Below are positions 20,091-30,930 of a stretch of 64,000 nucleotides of DNA, in pieces. How positions within the stretch are numbered: position 1 is the stretch's first letter; each line of letters starts with the position of its first letter. The notes under the pieces are model-generated. The model made no database searches, was not told where the DNA came from, and worked only from the letters and a program-made list of their open reading frames with translations. Origin of the DNA: CAWBVG01 sp963792175 (GTDB lineage Bacteria > Acidobacteriota > Vicinamibacteria > Vicinamibacterales > CAVVIG01); contig CAWBVG010000004.1 in the NCBI GenBank assembly GCA_963792175.1, forward strand, positions 27,665 to 91,664. Direction: 5' to 3'. The position numbers and the translations under genes were made by a program.

Positions 20091-20668
20091 GAATTTCGCT
20101 GCAGCGTCCGCTCGATGCGCCGATCCGGCACCAGCCAGATGCACGCCACAGCGACATAGAGCGCGTACGACAGCCGCGGCTCGACGAACGCCAGCGAAAT
20201 CGCAGCGATGTAGATGACGAGCGAGAGCTTGCCCTTGACGTCCTTCTTCACGGCGGCCGCGAGCTTCGAATGTGGTCCTTCCAGCCGGATGATCACCATC
20301 TGGAGAATGGTGTAGGCGATCGCCGCGCAGAGCAGCACGACGCCGTAGACGGCCGCCGGCAGCGCCGCGACGTGGTTCTCACCCATCCAGCCGGTCACGA
20401 ACGGCACCAGCGACAGCCAGAACAGGAGGTGCAGGTTGGCCCACAGCACGGCGCCGTTCACCCGCTCGGTGGCGTGCAGCATGTGGTGGTGGTTGCTCCA
20501 GTAGATGCCCAGGAAGACGAAGCTCATGACGTAGGTCAGGAAGATCGGCAGCAGGGGCCGCAGCGCGTGGACATCCGTTTCTTCCGGAATCTTCAGCTCC
20601 AGAATCATGATCGTGATGAGAATCGCGATCACGCCGTCGCTGAACGCTTCGAGACGAGTCTTGCTCAT
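20087..20668 (-). CDS. TMEM175 (DUF1211) family potassium channel-like protein
   Basis: A 193-residue membrane protein. MSKTRLEAFSDGVIAILITI with the R-x-x-x-F-S-D motif in the first helix is diagnostic of bacterial TMEM175 proteins, which form tetrameric leak-type potassium channels with six helices per subunit. The length fits. GGAGGG lies before the ATG at 20668. It is divergent from the amidohydrolase gene, with 32 bases between start codons, and convergent with glpT. Ion selectivity here is inferred from the family. Confidence 0.9.
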   Translation of the reverse strand: MSKTRLEAFSDGVIAILITIMILELKIPEETDVHALRPLLPIFLTYVMSFVFLGIYWSNHHHMLHATERVNGAVLWANLHLLFWLSLVPFVTGWMGENHVAALPAAVYGVVLLCAAIAYTILQMVIIRLEGPHSKLAAAVKKDVKGKLSLVIYIAAISLAFVEPRLSYALYVAVACIWLVPDRRIERTLQRNS

Positions 20669-20700
20669 CGGCCCTCCGCGTGTGAGGATACGCGGCGACC

Positions 20701-21921
20701 ATGATGAACAGGAAATCGTCGCTCGCGCTGATGCTGTGGGCCGCGCTGGCGGCCGTCGCGACCGCCCAGAACCAGGCCACGGTCATCCGCGGCGCCTCGG
20801 CTTTCGACGGGAGAGGCCGCGTCATTGCCAACGCGACGATCGTCGTCCGCGACGGGAAGATCGCGAGCGTGGAAAGCGGCGGCGCCGCGACGGCCACGTA
20901 TGACCTGCGGGGATTCACCATCCTGCCCGGGCTGATCGACACGCACGTGCACCTCGATACCCATTTCGGCGCGGACGGCCGCGCCACCACCCGCGGCGAG
21001 ACGCCGCAGCAGTCGATTCTCTACGAGGCGGAGAACGCTTACATCACCCTGATGGCGGGGTTCACGACGGTGCAGAGCATCGGATCGCCGCTCGACGTCG
21101 ACGTCCGGGCCGCCATCGCCCGCGGCGTCGTGCCCGGACCGCGCCTGTTGACGTCGATTCGGCCGATCAACGAGAACACCGGCACGCCGGACGAGATCCG
21201 CGCCTTCGTCAGGAAGCTCAAGGCGGACGGCGCCGATCTCGTCAAGCTGTTCGCGTCGAAGAGCAGCCGCGAAGGCGGCACGCAGACGATGACCGACGCG
21301 CAGATTCAGGCGGCGTGCGCCGAAGCCAGAACCGTGGGCCTTCGCACCTGGGTGCACGCGCACAGCCCCTCGTCGGTCCGCGCGGCGACGCTGGCCGGCT
21401 GCACGACGGTGACGCATGGCAGCCAGGTCACCGACGCCGAGCTCAAACTGATGCAGGAGCACGGGACCTACTTCGAACCCAACATCGGCCTGGTGTCGCA
21501 GAACTACCTCGAGAACAAGAGCCGCTACTTCGGCATCGGCAACTTCAACGAGGAAGGATTCGCCTTCACCGAGAAGGGCATCCCGATGAAGCGCGAGATG
21601 TTCAAGCGGGCGCTCACCGTCAGCGGCCTGAAGCTGTTGATGGGCACCGACGCCGGCGCCGGCGCGCACGGCCGGAGCGCCGAGGAGATCATCTACCGCG
21701 TCCAGGTCGCCGGGCAGTCCGCACGGGACGCGCTCAGGGACGCCACCTCACTCAACGCCCAATCGCTGAACCTGGGGGATCGCATCGGATCGATCGCGGA
21801 TGGCTTCGAGGCCGATCTCATCGCCGTCGACGGCGACCCGCTGCAGGACATCACCGCGCTGCGCCGCGTCGTCTTCGTCATGAAGGGCGGGAGGGTCTAC
21901 AAGAACGGCCGCAATTGGTGA
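20701..21921 (+). CDS. Secreted metal-dependent amidohydrolase (imidazolonepropionase-like)
   Basis: A 406-residue protein with a signal peptide (SSLALMLWAALAAVATAQ). The metal-site motifs of the amidohydrolase superfamily are in order: FTILPGLIDTHVHLD (His82, His84), a lysine in GADLVKLFASK that may be carbamylated, WVHAHS, TVTHGS, and LLMGTDAGAGAHG with the catalytic aspartate. The C-terminal QSLNLGDRIGSIADGFEADLIAVDGDPL is the usual composite beta domain. Such secreted acidobacterial enzymes are often annotated as imidazolonepropionase-like or as dipeptidases (Xaa-Pro type); the substrate is not known. ATG at 20701. Confidence 0.87.
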   Translation: MMNRKSSLALMLWAALAAVATAQNQATVIRGASAFDGRGRVIANATIVVRDGKIASVESGGAATATYDLRGFTILPGLIDTHVHLDTHFGADGRATTRGETPQQSILYEAENAYITLMAGFTTVQSIGSPLDVDVRAAIARGVVPGPRLLTSIRPINENTGTPDEIRAFVRKLKADGADLVKLFASKSSREGGTQTMTDAQIQAACAEARTVGLRTWVHAHSPSSVRAATLAGCTTVTHGSQVTDAELKLMQEHGTYFEPNIGLVSQNYLENKSRYFGIGNFNEEGFAFTEKGIPMKREMFKRALTVSGLKLLMGTDAGAGAHGRSAEEIIYRVQVAGQSARDALRDATSLNAQSLNLGDRIGSIADGFEADLIAVDGDPLQDITALRRVVFVMKGGRVYKNGRNW

Positions 21922-21941
21922 ATTGGTGAGTTGGTGATTTA
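21913..21941. repeat. Word array (TTGGTGAA, period 8)
   Basis: Three and a half units of TTGGTGA plus one base overlap the last codons of the amidohydrolase gene. The same word appears at 37453-37480 and, as its complement with variation, at 30380-30412. No opposed arm is present. Confidence 0.8.
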
Positions 21942-21976
21942 ATCTGCGGAACTACTACCGTCTTCCGGAGTTCATC

Positions 21977-24900
21977 ATGAAACGTTATCGCCCTCTCGGT
22001 CTATTCGTCCTGCTGTGTGCGTCATTCGGCGCGCAGTCGCTGGTCGGCCGCGCCGGCCAGCCCGCGGCAGGTCCGGTGGCCGGCGGCAGTCCGTTCGAGA
22101 CCCTGCATTTCCGGCCGATCGGGCCGGCGGGGATGTCGGGCCGGATCGCCGACCTCGCGGTCTACGAAGCGAACCCGTCGATCTTCTACGTCGGCTCGGC
22201 GCACGGCGGCATCTGGAAAACCACGAACGCGGGTGCCACGTTCGAGCCGCAGTTCCAGGATCAGGGACTGATTTCCATCGGCGACGTGACGGTGTCGCAA
22301 AGCAACCCCGATCTGTTGTGGGTCGGCACCGGCGAGTCCAACAACCGACAGAGCACGAGCTGGGGCGACGGCGTCTACAAGTCGACCGACGGCGGCAAGA
22401 CCTACACGCGGATGGGCCTGCCGACCTCGCGGTTCATCAATCGCATCGTGATCGATCCGCGCAACAACGACATCGTGTTCGTCGCGGCCACCGGCAGTCT
22501 GTGGGGACCCGGCGGCGAGCGCGGCGTCTACAAGACGACCGATGGCGGCAGGAACTGGAAGCAGGTGCTGAAGGTCGACGACGACACCGGGCGCCAACGA
22601 TCTCGTCATGGACCCGACCGACAACCGCGTCCTCTACGCGTCCACGTATCAGCGCCGGCGCACGCCGTGCTGCATGAACGGCGGCGGGGCCGGCAGCGGT
22701 CTCTGGAAGTCGACCAACGCGGGCGAAACCTGGACGCGCATCAAGGGCGGCGGCTTCCCGGATGGACCGCTGGGACGCATCGGCTTCGACGTCTACCGGA
22801 AGCGCTCGAGCATCCTCTACGCCGTGATCGAGGGCCCGGACACCACGAACGGCCGCGGCGGCCGCGGTGCCGCCGCCGCCCCGGACGAGGCGCCGCCGCC
22901 GCCCGCCGGCCGCAGCAACGTCGCCACCACCGTCACGCCCACCACTCCGACCGGCGTGTATCGATCCGATGACGGCGGCACGTCGTGGAAGAAGGTCAAC
23001 GACGAGAATCCGCGGCCGATGTACTTCAGCCAGGTCCGCATCGACCCGAACGATCCCGACGTCATCATCTACGCCGGCGTGAAGCTGCACCACTCCACCG
23101 ACGGCGGCAAGACCGTCAACACCAACGCGACCCAGACGATTCACGACGACGTCCACGCGATCTGGATCGACCCGGCCAACTCGAATCACGTGCTGATCGG
23201 CAACGACGGCGGACTGGCGGTCAGCTTCGATCAGACGAAGACCTGGAGCTTCTTCCACAACCTGCCGATCGGGCTCTTCTATCACGTCAGCGTCGACATG
23301 GCGACGCCCTACAACATCTGCGGCGGCATGCAGGACAACTACGTGTGGTGCGGCCCCAGCGCGGTGCGCGGCGCCGCCGGCATCGCCAACTACGAGTGGA
23401 AGACGATGCAGGGCGGCGACGGTTTCGTGGCGATCCAGGATCCGACCGATTTCCGGATCGCCTACAGCGAGTCGCAGGACGGCAACATGGTGCGGATCGA
23501 TCGCGTCACCGGAGAAACGATGTCGATCCGTCCGCAGCCGCAGCCCGGCGAGCCGGTGCTGCGCTGGAACTGGGACACGCCGCTCTACATGTCACCGAAC
23601 GATCCGAAGATCATCTACGCGGCCAGCAACAAACTGTTCCGCTCCGCGAACCGCGGCCTCACCTGGGAAAGCGTCGGCGCCGATCTGACCGCCAATGCCA
23701 ACCGCGACGACGTCGTCACGATGGGCGTGAAAGGCAGCGACATCACCATCGCCAAGAACGACGGCATCGTGGCGTGGCCGACGATTATCTCGGTCGGCGA
23801 ATCGATCAAGCGCCCGGGTCTGCTGTATGTCGGCACCGACGATGGCAATGTCCAGGTCTCGCGCGACACCGGCCGGAGCTGGACCAACGTCACCGACAAG
23901 GTGGTCGCCGCCGGGTTGCCGAAGGGCATCTGGATCTCGAAGGTGGCGCCGTCGAGATTCGACGAGGGAACCGTCTACCTGACTGCCGACGGCCATCGAT
24001 CGAACGACTTCGAGACCCATATCTTCGTGAGCCGTGACTTCGGCCAGACATGGCAGTCGGCCGCGGCGAACCTCAAAGGCGAGTCGGTCAAGACGCTGAC
24101 CGAAGATCAGCGGAATCCCGACGTCCTGTACGTCGGCACCGAGACGGGACTCTTCGTCTCGCTCGACCGCGCCAAGAGCTGGCAGCGGATCAAGGCGAAC
24201 CTGCCGACCGTGCGGATCGACGAAATCACGCTGCATCCGCGTGACAACGCGATGGTGCTCGCCACGCACGGCCGCACGATCTGGGTGCTCGATCACCTCG
24301 AGCCGATCCAGGAGTACACCGCGGCGCAGGCGGTCACGACCGACGCCAAGCTGTTCACGCCGCCGCCATCGTCGATGTATCGGCGGCCGGCCCGCGATCG
24401 CAACTACGAGTTCTGGGGCGATCTCACGTTCTACGGCGAGAACCCGCCGCAGGCCGCCGTCATCTCCTGGCTCAACCGGAAACAGGTCGGGCAGGTGTCG
24501 CTGAAGATTACGGACGCGGCCGGCCGCGAAGTGCGCGAGTTGTCGGGGACCGCGTTCGCGAACAGCAACAAGCCGGGCATTCAGTCCGCGTGCTGGGACC
24601 TGCGCGTGCAGCCGGCACCCGCGCCGCCGCCGGCAGGACGAGGCGAGCGGGGGCAGGGGCCGGCCGAGGGGGGACGGGGACGCGGCGCGGCGCCGGAGAC
24701 GCCGAGTCCGGTCGGCGCCGGCTGTCCGCCCATTCCCACCGCTGCGGGCGGAGGGGGCGGCGGCTTCGGCTTCGGCACCCAGACCAACGGCCCGCTGGTC
24801 ATCGGCGGCACTTACAACGTGGCGTTGGTGATCGACGGCAAGACGATCGAGACCAGGCCCCTCAAGATCGCCGACGATCCGGACGTCGTGCTGACGTCAG

Positions 24901-25418
24901 CGGATCGGAAACGGCAGTACGACATGGCGATGGAGATGCACGCGCTGCAGCCGCGCGTCACCGAGGCCGGCACGGCCTTCGGATCGCTCAACCGCCAGGT
25001 CAACGAGCTGACGACGACGGCAGCCAGCCGGAGCGACGTGCCCGCGGACGTGAAAGGGCAGCTCGAGGCGTTCAAGAAAGAGCTGGACGCCCTGGCGCCG
25101 CGGCTCGCGATCCCGCAGGGTGGCCGGGGCGGCGGAGGCGGCGGGCGCGGCAACAACGAGAGCCTCTCCGGAAAAGTTGGTCAGGCCAAGAACGGATTCA
25201 TGAGCGGGATGGTGGTGGGCGAGCAGACGCTGCGCGCCTACACGGAAGTGAAGTCCCAGGCGCCCAAGGCAATCGCCGATTTGAACGCGGCGATCACCAA
25301 GGCGGCCACGTTGAGCGCGACGCTGGCGAAATACAACCTCACGCTGACCGTGCCGCAGCCGGTCAAGGCGATCGAGGCGGCGCCGGCGCGAAAGGCGTCA
25401 GTGAATCCGAAGCAGTAG
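21977..25418 (+). CDS. Secreted BNR/sortilin-like beta-propeller protein (one-base frameshift at 22589-22591)
   Basis: About 1,146 residues when the GGG at 22589-22591 is read as GG (VDDDTGANDLVMDPTDNRVL). Signal peptide at 1-25 (YRPLGLFVLLCASFGAQS), then ETLHFRPIGPAGMSGRIADL and repeated Asp boxes (KSTDGGKTYTRMG, KTTDGGRNWKQVL, RSDDGGTSWKKV). Low-complexity Gly/Arg/Pro-rich stretches interrupt two blades, and the C-terminal 200 residues are helical. It shares layout with the protein at 9011-12308, so the two are paralogues. It is probably exported; ligand or enzymatic activity unknown. CCGGAG lies nine bases before the ATG. Confidence 0.76.
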
Positions 25419-25430
25419 GTGCAACGGTTC

Positions 25431-25499
25431 ATCACGAAGACCCGAAGAACCAGGATCACGAAGTATCTTCAAAAAGAAGTGCCTTCGTGCCTCGTGATA
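25431..25499. repeat. Opposed word arrays (ATCACGAAG / CTTCGTGAT)
   Basis: ATCACGAAG-type words at 25431-25463 face CTTCGTG and CTCGTGAT at 25482-25498 across an A-rich turn. It separates the BNR gene from the asparaginase gene and could terminate or attenuate transcription between them. Confidence 0.8.
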
Positions 25500-25517
25500 A
25501 CCCGTGCCGGTAGCACG

Positions 25518-26586
25518 ATGAAAAAGCTGTCGCTCGCGGCCATCCTCTCTTGCGCGGTTGCCCTGCACGCGCAGCCGCCTGCGGCGAAGCCGCGCGTGTG
25601 GGTGCTGTCGACCGGCGGCACGATTTCGGGCCGCGGCGACACCCGGACGAACCTGACCGACTACCGCTCGGGGTCCGTCCTCGGCGAGCAGCTGGTCGCG
25701 GCGGTTCCTGAGATCGCGCAGCTCGCCGATGTGAAGGTCGAGCAGATCGTCAACGTCTCGAGCACCGACATCTCGCTCGACAACTGGTTGACGATGGCCA
25801 GGCGGATCAACGCGATTTTCGCGGCTGACGCCGGAGTGGCCGGGGTCGTGATCACGCACGGCACCAACACGCTCGAGGAGACCGCGTACTTTCTCAACCT
25901 GACGGTCCGGCACGATCGCCCGGTGGTGCTCGTGGGATCGATGCGACCCTCGACGGCGATCAGCGCAGACGGGCCGCTGAATCTCCTCAACGGCGTGCGC
26001 ACGGCGCTGGCGCCGGCCGCGCGCGGCAAGGGCGCGCTGGTCGTGCTCAACGACGAAATCAACGCCGCGCGGGACGTCACGAAAACCAATACGTATCGAG
26101 TCGAAACGTTCCGCGCTCCGGAGCTGGGGCTGCTCGGTTACGTCGATGGCGATCAGGTCAGCTTCTATCGCGCGTCGACGAAGCGGCACACGGCGAACTC
26201 CGAGTTCGATGTCAGCGGCGTCGCGGCGCTGCCGACGGTCGAGATCCTCTACTCGGTACGCCCAGCCTGGCACGGCGGCGCTCGACGCCCTGGTCGCGAG
26301 CGGCGTCCAGGGCATCGTCTTTGCCGGGACGGGTGCGGGCCTGCTGTCGACGATCGAGCGCAACGCCATCAAGAAGATCGCGGCGCTACCCGAGAGCTCG
26401 CGGCCGGTGATGGTGCGATCCGCCAGGGTCGGGAACGGCCGCGTCGTCGCGAACGAAACCTACGACGCGATGGGCATGATTCCCGCCGACAACCTGAACC
26501 CGCAGAAGGCGCGCGTCCTGCTGATGCTCGCGCTGACCCGCACGCGCGACGAGAAGGCGATCGCGCGGATGTTCCGGGAATACTGA
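25518..26586 (+). CDS. Type II (exported) L-asparaginase (one-base frameshift near 26255)
   Basis: About 355 residues. Signal peptide MKKLSLAAILSCAVALHAQ, then VWVLSTGGTISGRGDT with the nucleophile Thr35, and ITHGTNTLEETAYFL with Thr116. The residue after Thr116 is Asn117 where the classical triad has aspartate; the triad lysine is kept (RDVTKTNT, Lys189). Reading TCGGTAC at 26253-26259 as TCGTAC joins VEILYS to YAQPGTAALDALVASG and completes the C-terminal domain to FREY. The enzyme would hydrolyse asparagine (possibly glutamine) in the periplasm. The ATG at 25518 is chosen because it starts the signal peptide. Confidence 0.82.
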
Positions 26587-26592
26587 ACTCGC

Positions 26593-27528
26593 GTGCACAC
26601 GCTGCTGATTCTGTCGCGCAATGCCGACGCGTACCGCGAGCTGGTCGAGGCGGCGCGTCTGCCCGACCTTCGAATCACCAGCGCTGCGACGGCGGCGGCG
26701 GTCGAGCCCGCGGCGGCCGCAGCCGACGTGGTCCTCGGCGAACCATCCCTCGTCCGCGAGGTGCTGCCGCGGCTGCCGAACCTGCACTGGGTGCAGGCGA
26801 CGTGGGCCGGCGTCGAGCCGCTGCTCGATCCGTCGCTGCGCCGCGACTACCTCCTGACCAATGCCCGCGGTGTGTTCGGTGCGCTGATGTCCGAGTACGT
26901 CTTCGGGTATTTGCTCGCCCACGAGCGGAAGATTTTCGAAAAGCGCGCGTCGCAGCTTGCGGGGACGTGGGATCCGGCGCATCCCGGCACGCTGCGCGGC
27001 AAACGAATCGGCCTGCTTGGCGTCGGGTCAATCGGTGCCGCCCTTGCGGGCACGGCGAAGCATTTCGGCATGCACGTCAAGGGATACACGCGCGCCAGCC
27101 GCGATTGTTCCGACGTCGACGAGTATTTCCACGGCGACCGCGCCGCGTTTGCCGCGGACCTCGACTACCTGGTGAGCATCGTGCCGAATACCGCCGCCAC
27201 GGTCCGCCTGGTGGATGCCGCGCTGCTCTCGGCGCTGCCGCCGCGCGCGGTCTTCGTGAACCCGGGGCGCGGCAACGTGGTGGACGAATCCGCACTCGCG
27301 GATGCCTTGCAGTCAGGGCGCCTGGCCGGCGCCGTGCTGGACGTGTTCCAGCAGGAGCCCTTGCCGCCCGATCACGTCTTCTGGCGCATACCGAACCTGC
27401 TGATCACGTCCCACACCGCCGCAATCAGCTTTCCCAAGGACATCGCGCCGGTCTTCATCGAGAACTACCGGCGGCTCATCGCTGGCGAGCCGCTGAAGCA
27501 TCGAGTGGACTTCGAGGCTGGGTATTAA
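26593..27528 (+). CDS. D-2-hydroxyacid dehydrogenase (GhrA-like)
   Basis: A 311-residue cytoplasmic NAD(P)-dependent enzyme. The Rossmann loop GLLGVGSIG is at 140-148, VNPGRGNVVDE carries the substrate-binding arginine, VLDVFQQEPLP the catalytic glutamate and ITSHTAA the catalytic histidine. It would reduce a 2-oxoacid such as glyoxylate or hydroxypyruvate, or oxidise the D-2-hydroxyacid; substrate not determinable. GTG start at 26593, seven bases after the asparaginase stop, so the two may be co-transcribed. Confidence 0.87.
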   Translation: MHTLLILSRNADAYRELVEAARLPDLRITSAATAAAVEPAAAAADVVLGEPSLVREVLPRLPNLHWVQATWAGVEPLLDPSLRRDYLLTNARGVFGALMSEYVFGYLLAHERKIFEKRASQLAGTWDPAHPGTLRGKRIGLLGVGSIGAALAGTAKHFGMHVKGYTRASRDCSDVDEYFHGDRAAFAADLDYLVSIVPNTAATVRLVDAALLSALPPRAVFVNPGRGNVVDESALADALQSGRLAGAVLDVFQQEPLPPDHVFWRIPNLLITSHTAAISFPKDIAPVFIENYRRLIAGEPLKHRVDFEAGY

Positions 27529-27539
27529 TCTAAGAGGCT

Positions 27540-30256
27540 GTTGCGGAAGAGAATCCGGACGGTCATCGGTACTGGCACGCGCTGCTTTCAGATCCTCGAA
27601 CCAGTGCTGCACTACGACGATTTGCGTCAGGCTCGCCAGCGCATCGTCCGGATCGTTTCGGGCCTTCATCATCAGGAACCGCTTCCCGTCACGCGAGATG
27701 TCGTAACTGCGGCCTGCCCCTCCGAAGTACGCGCCAGCCACGACGAGCGACGGCACGCCGGGTTTGAAGCCACCTGTGGTCTCCACCGGCACTCTCATCA
27801 ACCCGGCCTGCGTCCGGTAAAACAGCTCACGCCCGTCCGGCGACCAGAGTGGCTCAGTGCCCCCGGCCGTCGAGATCTTCCATAGCCCCCGATCCACCGC
27901 CGGAAACGGCCGGACGTAGACCTCGTTCTGCCTCGAGGCATTCGACTGGTACGCCAGCCACCGCCCGTCCGGCGAGATCTCGGCACTCGACTCGCCGAAC
28001 TCCGTCACGATCAGGGGCTCGCTGCGCCGTTCGGCGTCCAGCGAGAGGACGTGCAGGTCGGCTGTGCTCACCGGTCCTCGCGTGTAGACGAGCCGCGTGC
28101 CGTCGGGCGAGATGCTCATGGGCCAAGACCTCTTCCGAGCTCTGAAGCAACCGCTCGACCGGCCCCGTGCCATCGGCCGCCCGCCAATACAGCCCGCGAC
28201 GGTCGGAGCTGAACACCACCCGCCGGCCATCCGGGGTCCAGACCCCGAAGGTATCCGCAACCGGTGTATCCGTGAACCGCGTCAGCGACGCTCGTGCGAC
28301 ATCCAAGACCCACAGATCCTGTTCCGCATCATTGGCGAATACTATGAGGCGCGTCCCGTCCGGGGACAGCCGCGGGGTGTAGTAGGGGCGGAGAGGGCGC
28401 GGGGATCATCTCCTCTCGCCCCGAGAGGTCCACCCACACCAGTCTGCGGGTTCCCTCCACTTCGCCCGCCACGTATACCAGTGTCCCGGTCCGCGACACG
28501 TCGGCATTGGCCGCGCCGTTGATGCCCGCTCGGCTGATACCCTCCAGGAGTAGCACCGGGCCACCCGTCACCGCCCGCCGCGACGCGTCGAACGGGACCG
28601 CCAGCAACCTGTTGCCCAGCGTGTAGACCAGATGGCCAGTCGGCAGATACCGCGCGTCCGTCCCGCCATCCACCACCACCGTCCGTTGCTTGGTGGTCAG
28701 ATCCTCGATGACGACCTGCGCGGCATCCCAAGTTGCGGGCGTTGAACAACCACCCGATACACAACGGGTGTAGAGGAGACCTCTGCCTCCGGGGAGCATC
28801 TGGGGTTGGTGCGCCGAGTGCGGGTGACTCAACCGCCACCAGTACCTCAGGCTTGCCTCCGCTAGCCGATACCCGGAGGAATCCCCTGCCCGTCCTGGGA
28901 GTACACGATGGTCTCGTCTTCTCCCCAACTGGCTCCATAGGCGAGACTGGCCTCCGCCAGCCTCACGGCGGCCCCGCCCCCGAGCGCAACCTTTTCCAGC
29001 GCGCGGTCACGTGCTTGAGAAGAAGCCGATCCACTGGCCGTCCGGCGAGAAGAAGGGTTCGGCGGGCGACAGTCTGCTCGGAGCCGGCCATCGGCCGCGC
29101 TCCCAGCTCGTCGAAGGCGCGCAGGTAGAGTTGGTTGTTCGCGACGTAAACGAAGTGGGTTCCGGAGGGCGAGATTGCGATTCCTCGTCGCCCGAAGTTG
29201 GTCCTCCGCTGCGCCGGCGGCAGGACGACCGAGGTGCGGGTCACCGGTGACGGCGGGGCCCGAGCAAGACGCGTGAAGGTCCACGTGGTGAGTGCAGTCA
29301 CCGCCACCGCGCCGAGCACCATGGCGGCGACCGACCACGGGCGCTGCCACGCGGCGACGGTCGGCCCGCCCAGCGGCCGCCCGTCCCGGCGAGTTCGAAC
29401 CCCCCGTCGAGTGCCAGCCGGATGTCGCCCATGTCGCGCATCCGCTGTTGCGGGTCCTTCGCGAGACAGCGCCGCAGGAACGCCGTCAGCAGCGCCGGCA
29501 CATCCGTCGGCAGCGCGTTCCAGTCCGGCTCGCGCTGCAGCACGCTTGACAGTGTGAGCGCGACGTCATCGCCCTCGAACGCGCGGCGGCCGGTGACCAT
29601 CTCGTAGAGCACGCAGCCGAACGCCCAGATATCCGCGCGCTTGTCCACTGCCGGCCCCGCGCCTGCTCGGGACTCATGTAGGCCGCGGTGCCGAGAATGA
29701 TCCCGGCCGCGGTCATCGCGCGGCGACGTGATCGTCGGTGACCTCGACAGCGCCCGGCGACGCGACATTGGCCGGCTCCATCGCCTTCGCGAGCCCGAAG
29801 TCGAGGACTTTCACCGTGCCGTCGGGGCGCACCTTGATATTGGCCGGTTTCAGATCGCGGTGGATGATCCCCTGGTCGTGCGCGGCCTCCAGCGCTTCGG
29901 CGATCTGCTTGGCGATGGGCAAGGCCTCACCGACCGGGATCGCGCCTTGGGCGACGCGTTCGGCCAACGTCGGCCCCTCGACCAGTTCCATCACAAGAGC
30001 GATCGTCCCGTCAGATCTCTCAAGGCCATGGATCTGCGCGATGTGAGGATGGTTCAGGCACGCCAAAACTTCGGCTTCGCGCTGGAACCTGGCAAGGCGC
30101 TCAGCGTCGCCAGCGACCGAGTCGGGCAGGTACCTTGATAGCGACGTCGCGTTTGAGATTTGTGTCGGTGGCGCGGTACACCTCACCCATCCCGCCCGCG
30201 CCAATCTTGGCGGTCAGTTCATACGGGCCGAGTCGGGTACCCAACGCGATAGACAT
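27540..30256 (-). pseudogene. Ser/Thr protein kinase with TolB/PD40 propeller, broken by about ten frameshifts
   Basis: Pieces in all three minus-strand frames add up to one kinase of about 900 residues: MSIALGTRLGPYELTAKIG with the glycine loop and VAIKV, then HRDLKPANIKV and DFGLAKA, TAAYMSPEQARG, KRADIWAFGCVLYEM, a transmembrane stretch near 29310, and PD40-type blades (SPSGTHFVYV, TPDGRRVVFSSD, SPDGRWLAYQSN, SPDGRELFYR) ending QIVVVQHWFEDLK. Frame changes fall near 30135, 29715, 29660, 29350, 29070, 28980, 28860, 28810, 28385 and 28118. That is far more than in any neighbour, so real decay (or a locally poor consensus) is likely. The exact 3' end is uncertain. Catalytic motifs survive, so loss would be recent. 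Confidence 0.75.
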
Positions 30257-30277
30257 GGCGTAAGCTGACGCGCCGTG

Positions 30278-30283
30278 ATTATA
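30278..30283 (-). promoter_or_regulatory. Putative -10 element (TATAAT) of the decayed kinase gene
   Basis: A perfect TATAAT on the minus strand lies 21 bases before the ATG at 30256, leaving room for a short leader. No clear -35 is seen. In DNA this GC-rich the hexamer is unlikely to be chance. Confidence 0.4.
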
Positions 30284-30326
30284 AGGGCGCCGCGAGCGCA
30301 TCTCGTAACTGCACGTTTTGTAGCTC

Positions 30327-30412
30327 GGACTTCAAGCTTCAGACTTCGAACTTCAGACTTCTCGTAGCGTTGAATTCAGGCCATCACCAATTCACTAAAT
30401 CGCCAATTCGCC
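30327..30412. repeat. Word arrays (CTTCAGACTTCGAA; CACCAATTC)
   Basis: An array of ACTTCAAG/ACTTCAGA/ACTTCGA words is followed by CACCAATTCACTAAATCGCCAATTC words. The two sets differ and are not complementary. The block fills the divergent gap between the decayed kinase and the YjbR gene. Confidence 0.75.
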
Positions 30413-30438
30413 CATAGTCAGCTGGTAGAGTTCTGCGC

Positions 30439-30807
30439 ATGGCCGCGAGCGAACCGCGCCCGCTCGTGAGATTGCGCAAGATCTGCTTCACGTTGCCCGA
30501 GGTGCACGAAGTGCGCTCGCACGGCGAGCCGACATTCCGCGTCAAGAACAAGATGTTCGCGACCTACGCCAACGCGGACAATCATCACGGCCGCGGCCGC
30601 CACGGCGTGTGGATCAAGGCGGCGCCCGGCCGTCAGGCGCGGGCGATCAAGACGGACCCGGAGCGATTCTTCGTGCCGCCCTATGTCGGTCCGAGCGGAT
30701 GGGTCGGCGTTTACCTCGATGCGAAGACCGATTGGAAAGAACTCGCCGACATCCTGCGCTCCGGTTACGCTCTCGTTGCACCGAAGAGCCTGACAGCTAG
30801 CCCCTAG
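30439..30807 (+). CDS. MmcQ/YjbR family protein
   Basis: A 122-residue protein of the YjbR (DUF419) fold. LRKICFTLPEVHEVRSHGEPTF and the K-M-F-A-T-Y segment are typical of the family, and VGPSGWVGVYLDAKTDW is the conserved C-terminal strand-helix. YjbR has a CyaY-like double-wing fold and is often called DNA-binding, but the function is not proven. TAGAGT lies seven bases before the ATG, with no ribosome site, which suggests a near-leaderless message. The last codons run into a CTAGCCCC array. Confidence 0.85.
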   Translation: MAASEPRPLVRLRKICFTLPEVHEVRSHGEPTFRVKNKMFATYANADNHHGRGRHGVWIKAAPGRQARAIKTDPERFFVPPYVGPSGWVGVYLDAKTDWKELADILRSGYALVAPKSLTASP

Positions 30808-30894
30808 CCCCCGCCTTCGCTCACGCACAAACATCAGAGCTTCGGCGAGGCAGGCTGTGTAGCTAGCCCCCAGCCCCTGGCCGCTAGCCCCTAC
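30795..30894. repeat. Word arrays (CTAGCCCC) around a GCCTTCGCT/GCTTCGGCG segment
   Basis: CTAGCCCCTAGCCCCC, then a GCCTTCGCT ... GAGCTTCGGCGAGGCAGGC fold-back, then CTAGCCCCCAGCCCC and CTAGCCCC again. The CTAGCCCC word is shared with 2159-2264 and 8897-9007; the TTCGCT/TTCGGCG part resembles the right side of 16861-16910. Confidence 0.8.
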
Positions 30895-30930
30895 TCAGTC
30901 CGCAGACTTTTCTGCTATCCTTGAAGCCTC

